Source: Hathewaya proteolytica DSM 3090 (lineage in GTDB: Bacteria; Bacillota; Clostridia; Clostridiales; Clostridiaceae). Taken from it: 64,000 nucleotides of DNA. The stretch covers positions 39,617 through 103,616 of the forward strand of contig NZ_FRAD01000013.1 in the NCBI RefSeq assembly GCF_900142225.1, written 5' to 3'. Both the position numbers and the translations under genes were made by a program. The notes under the pieces are model-generated. The model was not told the DNA's origin. It worked only from the letters and a program-made list of their open reading frames with translations, and made no database searches. Below, piece by piece: positions 28,847 to 38,875 of this stretch. The stretch's first letter is position 1. Every line of letters starts with the position of its first letter.

Positions 28847-31552
28847 TTATATTTCAAAATCTTTTTCTTGAAGATTATTATAAATATCTTTTATAGGTGA
28901 ATAATCCTTTATTCCACTATTACCGCTAAGTTTCAAGCTCTTTAACTTTACTAAATTCTTTAATGGTGAAATATTTGAAATAAAATTTGATGACAAATCC
29001 AACTTTTCAAGATTTATAAGCCCCTCTAGAGCACTGATATCCTCTATGGCATTGCTATTTAGCTCCAACACCTTAAGTTTAGTTAACTCCTTCAAAGGTT
29101 CCAGATTAAAATTTGTATAGTACAACGATAAATTCAATTCCTCTAAGTTCTTAAAATACTTTAAGTCGCTGATATCCGTGTTTTCTTCAAACACACATTC
29201 AAACTTTGTAATACCAAGCAAATCCCCCTGTGTAAGAGTTTCCCCATTGTTTTTACCAAGTTGTTCCCGGACTAAAGTCTCCAGTTCACTATTTGCAAAA
29301 TTAACCTCTTTTAAAGGGTCATCTTCCACCACTGGCGGAGTTACCGGTGGAGTTATTGGCGGTGTTACTGGCGGATTATTTTCCGTACCATCTGTAGAGC
29401 CACCCCCTGCAGTGGGATTTATTATAAGATCAAAATCCTTCCTCTTTATATCATCATAGAAATCTTTTACAGGTGAAAAATCTTTTATATCATTATTTTT
29501 TAGCTGAAGTTGTGTAAGTGTTACCAATTTTCTTAATGCTTCTATATTGATAATCTTATTTGAATCAAGGTATAAGATTTCCAATTTTGTTAGATCAGCT
29601 ACTGGATTTATATCTACTATATTGTTATTTGATGCCTGCAACCATCTAAGGTTTTTCATGCCTGCAACAACGGATATATTTGATATGTGATTTTTACTTA
29701 TTTTAAGTTTCTCCATATTTACCATATTGGAAAGACATGAAATATCCGATACATTATTTCCTTCGATACCAAGGTCCTTGAATCCTTTTGCATTTTCCAA
29801 TGGATTTATATCGCTTATGCTGTTATTGTCAGCCCATAAACAAGTTAGTTTTGTTAAAGGTTTTAAAGGACTTATATTTGAAACTTGGTTATTTCTCATC
29901 ATCAAAGTGTCTAAATTTGTCAAAATAGATACTGAACTTATATCTTTAATCTTGTTATCCTCTATTAGCAAGTTCTTTAAATTTTCCAATCCAACAAAAG
30001 CCTCTTTATCTATGGCTGTAATGCTATTTTCGTCTAAAACAAGTTCCTCAAGATTGCTCATGCTTTCAAATGCTCTTGCTGGTATACTTGTTAGCCTATT
30101 AGCAGCTAAATCTAGTTCTTTCATGTTTTTTAGGTTTTTTAAATACTTTAGTTGAGAATCCTCTATTTGGTTTGCCCACAAGGATAACTTTTCTAATCCC
30201 GTAAGATTTTCAATGCCAGAAAGACTTGTAACCCCAAGGCCTAGCACGCTTAGTTCCTTTAAATTCACAACTTCACTAAGGTGAATGTCTCCTTGCTTTT
30301 TGTCTATTGTCTTCCTAATGGATTTTTCAAGATTAGCATCTGTAAATTTAATTACACGATCTTCACCTTGTCCTTCATCTGGATTCCATTCAAAATCTTT
30401 CTCCACTAAGTTTTTGTAGTATGCCTTGGTTGGAGAATAATCTTTAGTAAGATTGCTCGTCAACTTTAGCTTAGTTAAGTTCACAAGATTTCTAAGAGGC
30501 TCTATGGATGTAAGCTGATTGCAAGCAAGATTTAGCGCCTTAAGCTGTGTTAGACTTTCCAGTGGTGATATATCATCTATGGCATTTCCATATAAATTAA
30601 GTTTTGTAAGCTTTACAAGTCCCTTTAAAGGCGTTAGATCAAACCTTGCTCCACAAAAACTTAAATCTAAATCGCTGAGGTTTTCTAAATACTTAAGATC
30701 TGTTATATTAGAATTGCCACTCAATGAATATGCAAGACTGAGCTCCGTAACTTGTAGCAAGTCCTCTCTTGTAAGTTTATACTCTTCATCTTTCTGGAGT
30801 TCCTCTTTGATTATTGATTCTAATTCTGCATTTTCAAATATAACTTCTTCCTTTAAATTGGTGCTCTTTATCTCTAATGTAAGTGTGACTTTTTTGTCGA
30901 ATCCGTCTACACTACCTAAAAATTTAAATATACCTACTGTATCAGTATTGGCAAGTTTTTTCTCCCAAATAATTGGCAAAATTTTCTCCTTGCCAGTATT
31001 CATTATGACAGTTACCTCATTTGGAAGGGTATACTTGTCTCCCTGATTTATAGTCACATCAATAGGATCAATTTTCTCTATTTTCTCCTTAAACTTTCCA
31101 TTATTTACGGCTATATTTATAGTATTAGAGATAATTTTTTTATTCTTCAAATTGTCATAGGCTAGTACATTTACCATGTAGGCATCATTAACCATCTTTA
31201 TATAAGATTTAATTGTAGATGTTCCCTTAGCCTCTATAATATCCTCTGAAATCACAGAATTTAAAGTATTGCCCTTGCAATCTACCTGCTTTATTACAAT
31301 AGCACATTCCTTATCCGTGTCAGAATTATTTTCACTATTCACTTCAATGCACTGAACATGCTTAGAGGTAATCTCCGTATTGCCATTAGGAAGACTTAAA
31401 ACAATTTCAGGAGCATTGTCGCCATCAGCTGCCAACGCCTCCACAATCCATGGCATACAAGTCACCATGGAGGAATATATCATAGACACCACAAGAACCA
31501 TGGTGATCATAATTCTAGATTTCACATACTTTTTCTTCTTAGTATTTTCCAT
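28847..31552 (-). CDS. Internalin-like leucine-rich-repeat surface protein
   Basis: Secreted LRR protein of 901 residues. The start is the ATG behind GAGGTGTGGAG. Signal peptide is about residues 1-42. An N-terminal beta domain and a Big_4-like segment (PIDVTINQGDKYTLPNEVTV) come next. Three LRR blocks follow of the 22-residue internalin type (L-x-x-L-x-x-L-x-L-x-x-N-x-(I/L)-x-D-(I/L)-x-x-L). Each block opens with a cap in which a short FxNAxLE or FTDANLEK strand precedes the repeats. A proline-rich linker (PPVTPPITPPVTPPV) separates blocks 2 and 3. No membrane anchor is visible. Start lies 20 bases after the stop of the half-intron exon D, so one transcript is likely. Probably an adhesin; ligand unknown. 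Confidence 0.88.
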   Translation of the reverse strand: MENTKKKKYVKSRIMITMVLVVSMIYSSMVTCMPWIVEALAADGDNAPEIVLSLPNGNTEITSKHVQCIEVNSENNSDTDKECAIVIKQVDCKGNTLNSVISEDIIEAKGTSTIKSYIKMVNDAYMVNVLAYDNLKNKKIISNTINIAVNNGKFKEKIEKIDPIDVTINQGDKYTLPNEVTVIMNTGKEKILPIIWEKKLANTDTVGIFKFLGSVDGFDKKVTLTLEIKSTNLKEEVIFENAELESIIKEELQKDEEYKLTREDLLQVTELSLAYSLSGNSNITDLKYLENLSDLDLSFCGARFDLTPLKGLVKLTKLNLYGNAIDDISPLESLTQLKALNLACNQLTSIEPLRNLVNLTKLKLTSNLTKDYSPTKAYYKNLVEKDFEWNPDEGQGEDRVIKFTDANLEKSIRKTIDKKQGDIHLSEVVNLKELSVLGLGVTSLSGIENLTGLEKLSLWANQIEDSQLKYLKNLKNMKELDLAANRLTSIPARAFESMSNLEELVLDENSITAIDKEAFVGLENLKNLLIEDNKIKDISSVSILTNLDTLMMRNNQVSNISPLKPLTKLTCLWADNNSISDINPLENAKGFKDLGIEGNNVSDISCLSNMVNMEKLKISKNHISNISVVAGMKNLRWLQASNNNIVDINPVADLTKLEILYLDSNKIINIEALRKLVTLTQLQLKNNDIKDFSPVKDFYDDIKRKDFDLIINPTAGGGSTDGTENNPPVTPPITPPVTPPVVEDDPLKEVNFANSELETLVREQLGKNNGETLTQGDLLGITKFECVFEENTDISDLKYFKNLEELNLSLYYTNFNLEPLKELTKLKVLELNSNAIEDISALEGLINLEKLDLSSNFISNISPLKNLVKLKSLKLSGNSGIKDYSPIKDIYNNLQEKDFEI

Positions 31553-31571
31553 AATCTCCACACCTCGTTTC

Positions 31572-33032
31572 TTATTTAGTTACTGTTATTTTGCAATAGG
31601 CTGTATATACATTTCCAGCTGTGTCCGTTACCCTTGCAATTATGCGCGTAGTTCCTACTTTCAAAGCTTTACCAAAAGCCCTAACCTTGCTCTTTGTAAA
31701 CCCACTATCCGGATGATCAGGGCGTTGAGTTACAGAAATTACAGTAGGATCTTCAGCTGTTATTTTGACTGAGGCAATCTCTGCATCAGTAATACCTGTA
31801 GTTGTTATGATAAGATCCCCCTTTGAAGGAATATAACCTTTTACAGCAGCAGTGTATTCTGCATAATTAAATTCAACTTTTACATCTTTTTTTGCCTCTG
31901 CAAAATTAAATGAGAGAGTTTTCACCCCGTTAGATATATCCTTGGCACTGACTACCACCTTATAATCTCCAGCTTCCACATCCTTACCTACCTTAAAACT
32001 GTATTGGAACTGGCCCTTATCATCAGTTTCCACCTGATCCAAAGTAATTAATGATTGTCCATCAGCTGAAAATACAGTTATAGTAATGTCATGCTTTGAT
32101 ACCCCCACTTGTTTTGATACTCCACCCTCATTTTCCACACTTCTAAGCAATTTACCGGATATAACCACACTCTCATTAAGATCATATTCCGTCTTACTAA
32201 GCTCAGCAGCAAAAGTTGCATTTTCTAAACTTGGCTGTTTTATGCTTATCTTAACATTATGCTTTACCACTTTAATTACATTAATTTTCAATGTAACCTT
32301 GTATTTAGTTAATTCTTTCTCAATGACGATTTCCATATTGTTTGTAACTGTTTCATCATTTATAGCCTTAATTATTTCTGCTTTAACTGCATTTACCATG
32401 GCTAATTCACTATTTTCAACATCTGAAGGTAACTCATAGGTGTCTTTTACCACATTTATTTTTTTCTTAATAATGTTTAAAATTTTATTTACTTCATTTA
32501 CGATTTTCTGTATTTCCTTTGCAGTAAATACATGTTTATTTGCCTTAACAGCTAACATCCCACCTAAAACTGCATTATTTACCATGTGACTTTCATTGCC
32601 TACATTTCCTAGGTTGCTTGTATTTTCTATGTTGCTTTTATTGCCTAACCTAGCAACACTTTCACCAAATCTGGCAAGACTGGCAACTTCGCTATTAGAT
32701 TTCATTTCATTAAGCTTTTGCAAGACAAATATCATATTCTCATCCGTTACACCAACTATACCCGCTTTTTCAAAAGTATCTGGAGTAACACTATTCATGC
32801 CCTCATCCACATTTTCACTGGCTTCATCTATTGCAGCTACATTTTGTTTCACCTGCACTATAAGTTTTTCTATGTCATCCTTTGAAAAAACAGTGTCTCC
32901 AGATGACACCATCACCTGTTTTAATGCATCAATATTGTCACCATCAGCTCCCTTTACATTTAAATCCACCAACTGATTTAAATCAATATCTTTAATTTCC
33001 TCTTTCTTTATAACATTATTTTCTACTTCGCT
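31572..33032 (-). CDS. Surface-protein 3' exon D (no signal peptide) behind group II intron domain V
   Basis: Exon-like coding region of 486 residues beginning SEVENNVIKKEEIKDIDLNQ. I place the exon start after GGGAT at 33033. The frame also runs up to an ATG at 33059 (MSGKEQARDSE), without a clear Shine-Dalgarno site or signal peptide. The first 210 residues align in order with exon B: KKE(E/D)IK, ALKQVM, AGI(V/T)G(V/I)T(D/G)EN, FTAKEIQK(I/V)VN, YELP. An Ig-like domain follows with TDDKGQFQYSFKV, shared with exon A. The C-terminal Ig-like domain ends YTAYCKITVTK. A surface protein with no export signal fits the idea that residues before SE come from another exon. As a stand-alone gene it would be cytoplasmic, which is unlikely. 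Confidence 0.75.
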   Translation of the reverse strand, partial: SEVENNVIKKEEIKDIDLNQLVDLNVKGADGDNIDALKQVMVSSGDTVFSKDDIEKLIVQVKQNVAAIDEASENVDEGMNSVTPDTFEKAGIVGVTDENMIFVLQKLNEMKSNSEVASLARFGESVARLGNKSNIENTSNLGNVGNESHMVNNAVLGGMLAVKANKHVFTAKEIQKIVNEVNKILNIIKKKINVVKDTYELPSDVENSELAMVNAVKAEIIKAINDETVTNNMEIVIEKELTKYKVTLKINVIKVVKHNVKISIKQPSLENATFAAELSKTEYDLNESVVISGKLLRSVENEGGVSKQVGVSKHDITITVFSADGQSLITLDQVETDDKGQFQYSFKVGKDVEAGDYKVVVSAKDISNGVKTLSFNFAEAKKDVKVEFNYAEYTAAVKGYIPSKGDLIITTTGITDAEIASVKITAEDPTVISVTQRPDHPDSGFTKSKVRAFGKALKVGTTRIIARVTDTAGNVYTAYCKITVTK

Positions 33033-33303
33033 ATCCCTCGCTTGCTCTTTGCCTGACATTGCAAATAAAAAGGCATCCCGAAATCCATAATTTCAAAATG
33101 TCCCGTGTCAAGCTTCTTTGAGTTCACTCGGTCCACACCCTACGTGCCACTTTCATGGCATAAGGCGTTCCATCGGTAATTTTATTAAACAAATTCTTCA
33201 ATTTGAAATATAATACTTATACATAAAAGAAATACATATTATAAACAAAAGTATTAGAAGTATTAGAAGTATTATTGGGAAGGTTTCAAATCGTATGAAT
33301 CCG
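33033..33303 (-). ncRNA. Group II intron 3' half D (hairpin, domain V, domain VI)
   Basis: Domain V is 33135-33168: CGC triad, GAAA tetraloop, two-base AC bulge. Where copies A-C have G at loop-closing position 13, this copy has A, changing a G-U to an A-U pair. An upstream hairpin pairs 33283-33293 with 33199-33209 and carries CCUUCCCAAU in its loop. ATTACCGATGG lies directly before domain V. In the domain VI region CTC/GAG and GCUUGAC/GUCAGGC pair in order, bringing the 3' junction GAGGGAU|AGCGAA close. This copy lacks the inserted intergenic repeat present in the others. Confidence 0.8.
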
Positions 33304-33309
33304 TCTAAA

Positions 33310-33337
33310 ATTATACATCAAGCAATTTAATGTACAA
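33310..33337 (-). promoter_or_regulatory. Promoter of half-intron unit D
   Basis: TTGTAC, 16 bases, TATAAT on the minus strand. TATAAT lies at the same distance from the hairpin as in the three sister units. Confidence 0.6.
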
Positions 33338-33660
33338 GAAATAAAAATGCTTATCTGTCTTAATATTGCAAATGTGTAATTTTAATTTTCATATAGTTAT
33401 TTATTTAACTATAGATGAACTCTATTTGTAATTTTATATATTATTTCATTTTTTTATCATTATTTTACCCCATGAAATCACAGGTCAATCCCTACTATTT
33501 CAAAGCTTACCTCATTATTCATTATAATTCTAATTGAAAATTCCATAAACTTTTATTAACTTATTTCTCCAATTTATGTTTTATGCTAATTTTACCTTTA
33601 TCTTCGTTGCATACTTTATTCATAAACTTTACAAAAACTTTTAAATTGTTAGACTAGACG

Positions 33661-33710
33661 CCCTCCTATAAGAGAAGGATGTTTTACAAGGGCTAGCCAT
33701 GAGATAATAT
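33661..33710. repeat. Dispersed 50-bp motif, second copy at 843-892
   Basis: CTCCTATAAGAG followed after about 18 variable bases by (G)CTAGCCAT(C/G)AGATAA in both copies. The left copy sits next to the IS1595 transposase. Could be an end of a mobile element or a structured RNA. Confidence 0.5.
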
Positions 33711-33748
33711 TTCTTAATTATTAGATTTATACCCACTAGTATTCTCTA

Positions 33749-33912
33749 CTCCATCACTGAAATGTACAACACAGCTATTTGATCTTAGTTTACACAAAAT
33801 CCCACACGTTAATCCGCCACTGAAATGTACAACACAGCTTTTTGCTCAGTTTTAATATATTAAAACATAGTTTAGCTCCATCACTGTTTTCTACAAAAGA
33901 GCCACATAGCTC
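33749..33912 (-). repeat. Three tandem intergenic repeats
   Basis: Copies start about 62-64 bases apart. The third (CTCCATCACTGTTTTCTACA then AAAGAGCCACATAGC) has the same arm sequence as the copies inside intron halves A-C, where GCCACAT follows. Confidence 0.75.
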
Positions 33913-33939
33913 CCTCACCTAAAAATAGCAAAAAGCGAA

Positions 33940-33972
33940 AATGCCCCAAAAGAATTTTCACTCTCTTGGGAC
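33940..33972 (-). terminator. Probable terminator of the SecA2 operon
   Basis: Minus strand GTCCCAAGAGAG...TTCTTTTGGGGC just downstream of the secA2 stop, followed by ATTTTCGC. The stem is imperfect. Confidence 0.55.
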
Positions 33973-34003
33973 ACCCCCGCCTTACTTCTATCCTTCTATA
34001 CTT

Positions 34004-36325
34004 CTATACTAGCAATTCTTTAACAGTTTCTCGCTGGATACATGATATCATCTCATTAAATTCTGCTGAGCTTTCAATTTGGAATTCGCGCACCGGATCC
34101 TGCTGCCTATAAGATTTAAGCCTTATACCTTCTTTTAAGAATTCCATGCTATCTAAGTACTCAATCCATTTCTCATCCACATTTTTTAGAAGAATGGATT
34201 TTTCCTTTTCATACAAAGCATAATTTTCCACAATATTATTGTACTTATTTAGGGTCACTTCCTGAACATAAGGTACAATATCTTCCTTCTTCATTGCCAT
34301 CAGCTTTTCTTCTGTTATTTTTTCAGAAGTAATATTGTATTTTGAAAGAAGTTGTACATATTTTTTTATAACCTTTGATGATTCTTCACCATTATTACAG
34401 CGATTATATAAATCGTTTATCACATTTTTTATAATGCTTATAATACTATCGTGGACATTATCATTGTCTAGAACCATATTTCGCTGTTCATATATAACAA
34501 GACGTTGCTTATTTACCACATCATCGTATCCGATAATATTTTTTCTAGTTTCGAAGTTATTGCCCTCTATATTTTTTTGTGCGGTTTCAATGGCATTGAA
34601 AACAGCCTTATGATGTATTTCATCGTGTTCCGGAATGTTTAATTTTCCAAATACAGCATTGAATACCTCACTGTCATAAACTCTAAACAAATCATCTTGC
34701 AAAGATACATAGAACTGAGAACTTCCCACATCTCCTTGACGCCCAGAACGGCCTTTTAGCTGATTATCAATTCTCCTAGCCTCATGCCTGTCTGTACCAA
34801 TAATCCTAAGGCCACCGGCAGCTCTTGATTCATCATCTAGCTTTATATCAGTACCTCGTCCAGCCATATTAGTAGCTATGGTGATAGCACCAGCCTTGCC
34901 TGCATTTTCAACTATTTTAGCTTCTTTTTCCGGATTTTTTGCATTTAAAAGATAATGTTTTATCCCACGCCTCTTAAGAAGATAAGATATATCCTCAGAC
35001 TTCTGGATGCTAGAAGTTCCCACCAAAATAGGCTGACCATTTTCATGATGAGTAATTATATCCTCTATTATAGCGTCGTACTTGTCAGATAGATATTTAA
35101 ATACCCTATCCTTGTGATCCACCCTAGACACAGGTTTGTTAGTAGGAATGCATATAACATCAAGCCCGTATATTTCTTGAAATTCATTTTCCTCAGTGGC
35201 AGCAGTACCTGACATGCCCGACAAACGCTGGTACATCCTAAAGTAGTTTTGTATTGTAATAGTGGCCAAGGTCTTTGATTCCTTATTTATCTTTACGCCC
35301 TCTTTAGCTTCTATGGCCTCGTGAAGTCCCTCACTAAAGCGCCTGCCTTCCATAACACGACCTGTGAACTCATCAACTATCATGATTTCACCCTTGCGCA
35401 CAATATAATCCTTGTTTAAATGCATAGTAAAATGGGCCCTAAGTGCCTGGGTTACATGATGTTGTAAATCCCTATTTTCATAATCAGCGTAGTTTTCCAC
35501 ACCAAAATATTTTTCCAATTTCTTTATACCACTATCCGTAAGAGCAATACCCTTACCATCCCTATCTATCTCAAACTCCACATTTTTCTTTAATTTTTTT
35601 GCAAATTCATTTACAGTGATATAGTACTTAGATGGTTTTTTCCCCTCACCAGATATTATAAGCGGTGTTCTAGCCTCATCTATTAAAATAGAGTCCACCT
35701 CATCCACTATGCAAAATCCAAGTTCCCTTTGAACTCTCTCTGATTTTGTCTTGGCCATATTATCCCTTAAATAGTCAAAACCAAACTCACTGTTTGTTCC
35801 ATAAACTATATCACACTTATACTGTTCTCTCCTAACATCCGGAGACATCTCATTCAAAATAACACCTACAGTAAGGCCCAGGAACTCATGAACACGGCCC
35901 ATCTCATCTCTGTCCCTTTTTGCAAGGTAGTCATTGGTAGTTATAATATGTACACATCTTCCCTCAATAGCATTAAGGTAAGCAGGTAACGTTGCCACAA
36001 GAGTCTTTCCCTCTCCAGTTTTCATCTCCGCAATTCTTCCCTGAGACAAAACAACTCCACCAATGAGCTGAACCCTGTAGTGTTTCTTGTTTAGTACCCT
36101 GAACGCGGCTTCTCTAACAGTGGCAAATATATCTGGAAGCAAGCTGTCCATCTTTTCCCCACTTTTCAACCTATCTCTGAACTCCTGCGTTTTTCCCCTA
36201 AGCTCCTCATCGCTAAGTTCGCAATACTTACCTTCCAATGACTCTATTTTATCAACAATAGGTTCTATCTTTTTCAATTCTCTTCTACTATAGTTATTTT
36301 CAAATATGCCAATCATGCCCTTCAT
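34004..36325 (-). CDS. secA2: Accessory Sec translocase ATPase SecA2
   Basis: Preprotein-translocase motor for a subset of exported proteins, such as S-layer proteins in clostridia and bacilli. Walker A is EMKTGEGKT (around 100), DEVDSILIDEARTPLIISG is the Walker B/linker region, and IATNMAGRGTDIKL and GRSGRQGDVGSSQFY are helicase motifs V and VI. At 773 residues it is shorter than housekeeping SecA. It ends without the C-terminal zinc-binding CxCxSGK...C(C/H) tail, which points to SecA2. The two genes upstream, one a SLAP-domain protein, are likely partners. Placement among S-layer and surface genes supports a role in their export. Confidence 0.9.
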   Translation of the reverse strand: MKGMIGIFENNYSRRELKKIEPIVDKIESLEGKYCELSDEELRGKTQEFRDRLKSGEKMDSLLPDIFATVREAAFRVLNKKHYRVQLIGGVVLSQGRIAEMKTGEGKTLVATLPAYLNAIEGRCVHIITTNDYLAKRDRDEMGRVHEFLGLTVGVILNEMSPDVRREQYKCDIVYGTNSEFGFDYLRDNMAKTKSERVQRELGFCIVDEVDSILIDEARTPLIISGEGKKPSKYYITVNEFAKKLKKNVEFEIDRDGKGIALTDSGIKKLEKYFGVENYADYENRDLQHHVTQALRAHFTMHLNKDYIVRKGEIMIVDEFTGRVMEGRRFSEGLHEAIEAKEGVKINKESKTLATITIQNYFRMYQRLSGMSGTAATEENEFQEIYGLDVICIPTNKPVSRVDHKDRVFKYLSDKYDAIIEDIITHHENGQPILVGTSSIQKSEDISYLLKRRGIKHYLLNAKNPEKEAKIVENAGKAGAITIATNMAGRGTDIKLDDESRAAGGLRIIGTDRHEARRIDNQLKGRSGRQGDVGSSQFYVSLQDDLFRVYDSEVFNAVFGKLNIPEHDEIHHKAVFNAIETAQKNIEGNNFETRKNIIGYDDVVNKQRLVIYEQRNMVLDNDNVHDSIISIIKNVINDLYNRCNNGEESSKVIKKYVQLLSKYNITSEKITEEKLMAMKKEDIVPYVQEVTLNKYNNIVENYALYEKEKSILLKNVDEKWIEYLDSMEFLKEGIRLKSYRQQDPVREFQIESSAEFNEMISCIQRETVKELLV

Positions 36326-36582
36326 CAGTTTACCACCCTTAAATTATATTGTAATCTCAAGTTATTTTAATTATATACCAGTTTCTTAATTTTTACCATA
36401 CAAAAAGACCAATATATACATACTGGTCTCCTTTGGTTATCTAAATAGAAGTGCTGGTGCAATCCTCTACTAACGTATTTATTTACTTAAGTCTATTATA
36501 TCATATTATATTTTAAATATAAAGTATTTTTTATAGTATTTTAAATTGTTTATAATGTTATATATTTAGAAATAGTTTGTAC

Positions 36583-37470
36583 TTATTTTCCTATTTTTAA
36601 TTTATATATGTAGTCCTTCACAATATTTACAGGTACAAACTCCTGATTAACACTAATATTCAATAATTTGCATTTATCACTGTTTAAAATAATAGAATCT
36701 TCATTGAAATTCAGATTTCCTACATAAATAGGCAGATCTTCCTTCATACATATCTTTATAGGAATAGAATTCAAAGTCACATCCCTATCACTAGCATTTC
36801 TAGCCAAAATTATTACATTAATGCCATCCTCTCGACCAATTGCCAAAATTGGATCCAAAGAAATTTCTCCATGCCTTATTTGTGGTATATCAAAGAATTT
36901 TTCTCTTAAAAAATCCTTTACCTCTTCAGAAAGAGATTTACTAACAGCACTATCTACATTTAACTCTTTAATATAGGATACCTTTAATTCCTCAGTATCT
37001 AAAAAGCCCACTTTTAAATTTACATTTTCCATTTGTACATGGACATTCTCAAATAATATCTCATAATAAAGGCTAGAATTGGGATTTATAGTAATTTCAC
37101 CTTTAAAATCTAAATATTTTTGTCTTATAGGAATGCCATCCTCATTAAAAAGCCCAAGATTCATAGCATAAAGTTCCACAGGGTTTTCAGTAGTATTCGT
37201 AAGAAAGATTCCAATCTCTATACCTTCAAAACCATTGTATCTGTATATAGTGTCAATGGTTATCAGCTTATTAATGTTTTTATGATTGCTGATGCTCTCT
37301 TTTACCTTGTAATACTCCCTTAACACTTGCTCTTTTTTGAAGTCAGACGTTCCATACATAAACTCCACTGGAGGATTCTCACCTGTTATCTCATCAAAAT
37401 CAATTTGTTTTTCCAATTCACTACTGATATCAGCAGGCTTCTTAAACAGTTCTCCAAATAAATTCGCCAT
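36583..37470 (-). CDS. SLAP-domain S-layer assembly protein (SlaP-like)
   Basis: Protein of 295 residues with no signal peptide or membrane helix. Two copies of the SLAP beta-sandwich domain are visible. The first is about residues 65-145 (IEIGIFLTNTTENPVELYAM...PNSSLYYEILFEN). The second is about 205-285 (GINVIILARNASDRDVTLNS...LLNISVNQEFVP). Accessory-Sec S-layer assembly proteins of this type are encoded beside secA2 in bacilli and clostridia and are needed for S-layer protein secretion. It begins 23 bases after the upstream gene's stop and precedes secA2. Cytoplasmic site of action is inferred from the lack of a signal. Confidence 0.8.
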   Translation of the reverse strand: MANLFGELFKKPADISSELEKQIDFDEITGENPPVEFMYGTSDFKKEQVLREYYKVKESISNHKNINKLITIDTIYRYNGFEGIEIGIFLTNTTENPVELYAMNLGLFNEDGIPIRQKYLDFKGEITINPNSSLYYEILFENVHVQMENVNLKVGFLDTEELKVSYIKELNVDSAVSKSLSEEVKDFLREKFFDIPQIRHGEISLDPILAIGREDGINVIILARNASDRDVTLNSIPIKICMKEDLPIYVGNLNFNEDSIILNSDKCKLLNISVNQEFVPVNIVKDYIYKLKIGK

Positions 37471-37493
37471 AATTTCCTTACCTCCGCTAGCCT

Positions 37494-38522
37494 CTACAAA
37501 TAAAGTACTGTAAAATCAGTATTGAATTCTACACTCTCAACATTTTGTGATACGATTTTACAAAATGAGTTTTTATCATAAGATTTCTTCCCATTTTTAT
37601 ACATATTTTTAGCCACATATTTTTTGTAGTATTCATTTAAAGCCATAAAATCTGGCGCATATTTTTCCGCCATAATATATAAATTGTAATAAAACTCTTC
37701 AAAACTATCCGCACTGTTCATCTTATACAGCACAAACAATTCTTCAAAATCTCTTCTCAGCTGGTCCATGTCTTCCTCATTGTAATGGTCCTTTAAGGAT
37801 TTTATGTATATCTTAAAAGTGCCTTCCTCTATAAGCTTACCACATCCATAGGTCACCAATTTTTTTACAAGAGAAATACGTGCACTATTATTATTATACT
37901 TCTTAATCAATTCCCCGTTGTACTGTTCTACAATGTTGGAAAGGCGTTGAAAAACCTCTAAAGCCTGTGGCTCCATAGAAAAATGAATATTGCCCTTCTT
38001 TATAAAATCAACCACATCATACAGATATGCATATTGACTTTCCATATTAATGTTGCACATCAATTTTTCTAAAACCATCTTAAAATCGAAGTCATCCATA
38101 TACTTTTCGGACTTTTGAACACTAGTTAAATACTCAACAGTATAAGCAGATATATCGTGTTCCCTCATATACTCCACAAGAAATTTATGGGACTGCCTTA
38201 TCACCCTATAAGCTTCTATATTGTATGTATCTAAATTTTTTTCTATATTGTATATACTATTAGATATATTTTTTAATTGAACAAATTGATGGTGAACCTC
38301 CTTATCAGAACACGCTGCAAAAGAATCCTTATACCTCTCAATTGCCTTTTCACTTTCTTCAATCTTTCCTTCATTAATATACTTGTTAATCGTATTGATA
38401 CTATTATTAAAATCTAATTTTAGAGAAACTACGCCGTTTCCTTCCAGTTCCCCTATATCTAAAATCAGGGATTCATGGTGTTTTCTATTTTTTAAATCTA
38501 CAGTTACTACCCTCTGCTTCAT
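37494..38522 (-). CDS. Unrecognised helical protein in the SecA2/SLAP operon
   Basis: Family not recognised. 342 residues, almost entirely helical and charged, with no signal peptide or transmembrane helix. A short N-terminal beta-like stretch (RVVTVDLKNRKHHESLILDI) precedes the helices. It is first in the run leading to the SLAP protein and secA2, with a 23-base gap. By position it may play the part of SlaQ in the Bacillus anthracis S-layer export cluster, but I see no motif to prove this. Confidence 0.6.
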   Translation of the reverse strand: MKQRVVTVDLKNRKHHESLILDIGELEGNGVVSLKLDFNNSINTINKYINEGKIEESEKAIERYKDSFAACSDKEVHHQFVQLKNISNSIYNIEKNLDTYNIEAYRVIRQSHKFLVEYMREHDISAYTVEYLTSVQKSEKYMDDFDFKMVLEKLMCNINMESQYAYLYDVVDFIKKGNIHFSMEPQALEVFQRLSNIVEQYNGELIKKYNNNSARISLVKKLVTYGCGKLIEEGTFKIYIKSLKDHYNEEDMDQLRRDFEELFVLYKMNSADSFEEFYYNLYIMAEKYAPDFMALNEYYKKYVAKNMYKNGKKSYDKNSFCKIVSQNVESVEFNTDFTVLYL

Positions 38523-38650
38523 ATTCTTCTCTCTCCTAAACTATATTACTCTATAGGTATAGTATAATGGTAAATGCAAAATAATTCTATAACTAAATAT
38601 ATTTTATATATAATTCCACACAATTTTCCCACCTAGAATCTTCACCACAA

Positions 38651-38682
38651 AAAAAGAACCCTCAAAAGGGTTCCTTTTTTTT
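38651..38682 (-). terminator. Terminator after exon C
   Basis: GGAACCCTTTTGAGGGTTC followed by TTTTTTT on the minus strand, one base after the stop of the 63-residue exon. Confidence 0.85.
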
Positions 38683-38683
38683 A

Positions 38684-38875
38684 CTAGATTTCAACTCCAG
38701 CTGCCAAAAGCATTATTTGTAATGCCTGAGCTTCCTCTAGTACTTTTTCATCCTTGCTGTTAAGCAATCCGGCCATTAATGATTTTAACTGCTGCAATTC
38801 GCTATTGCTAAGAGTTTCTCCTGAAATAGCTTTTTCAGCATAAACCTTTGCCTCTTTTAATAAATCTTGTTCGCT
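38684..38875 (-). CDS. Surface-protein mini 3' exon C (63 residues, no start codon)
   Basis: Coding region SEQDLLKEAKVYAEKAISGE... ending AAGVEI-stop, 63 residues, helical. The frame runs up only 15 codons before an in-frame TAG and contains no ATG, GTG or TTG ahead of the SE start (the first Met is internal, near residue 34). Clean codon use, its own terminator, and the preceding SE-phase junction with domain V argue that it is a real 3' exon. Spliced to the missing 5' exon it would give the shortest protein isoform, a short helical tail. As a free gene it could not be translated. Confidence 0.65.
   Translation of the reverse strand, partial: SEQDLLKEAKVYAEKAISGETLSNSELQQLKSLMAGLLNSKDEKVLEEAQALQIMLLAAGVEI

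Larger units (their letters stand above)
33338..34003. other. Intergenic region between SecA2 gene and unit D
   Basis: AT-rich, no gene seen. It contains the dispersed CTCCTATAAGAG...CTAGCCATGAGATAAT motif at 33661-33710 and three intergenic repeats at about 33749-33780, 33812-33842 and 33876-33912. Downstream of secA2 there is a possible terminator. Confidence 0.55.

Noticed and set aside
34004..36325. Housekeeping SecA
   Set aside because: Shorter (773 residues), no C-terminal zinc-binding tail, and next to a SLAP-domain gene; SecA2 fits better.
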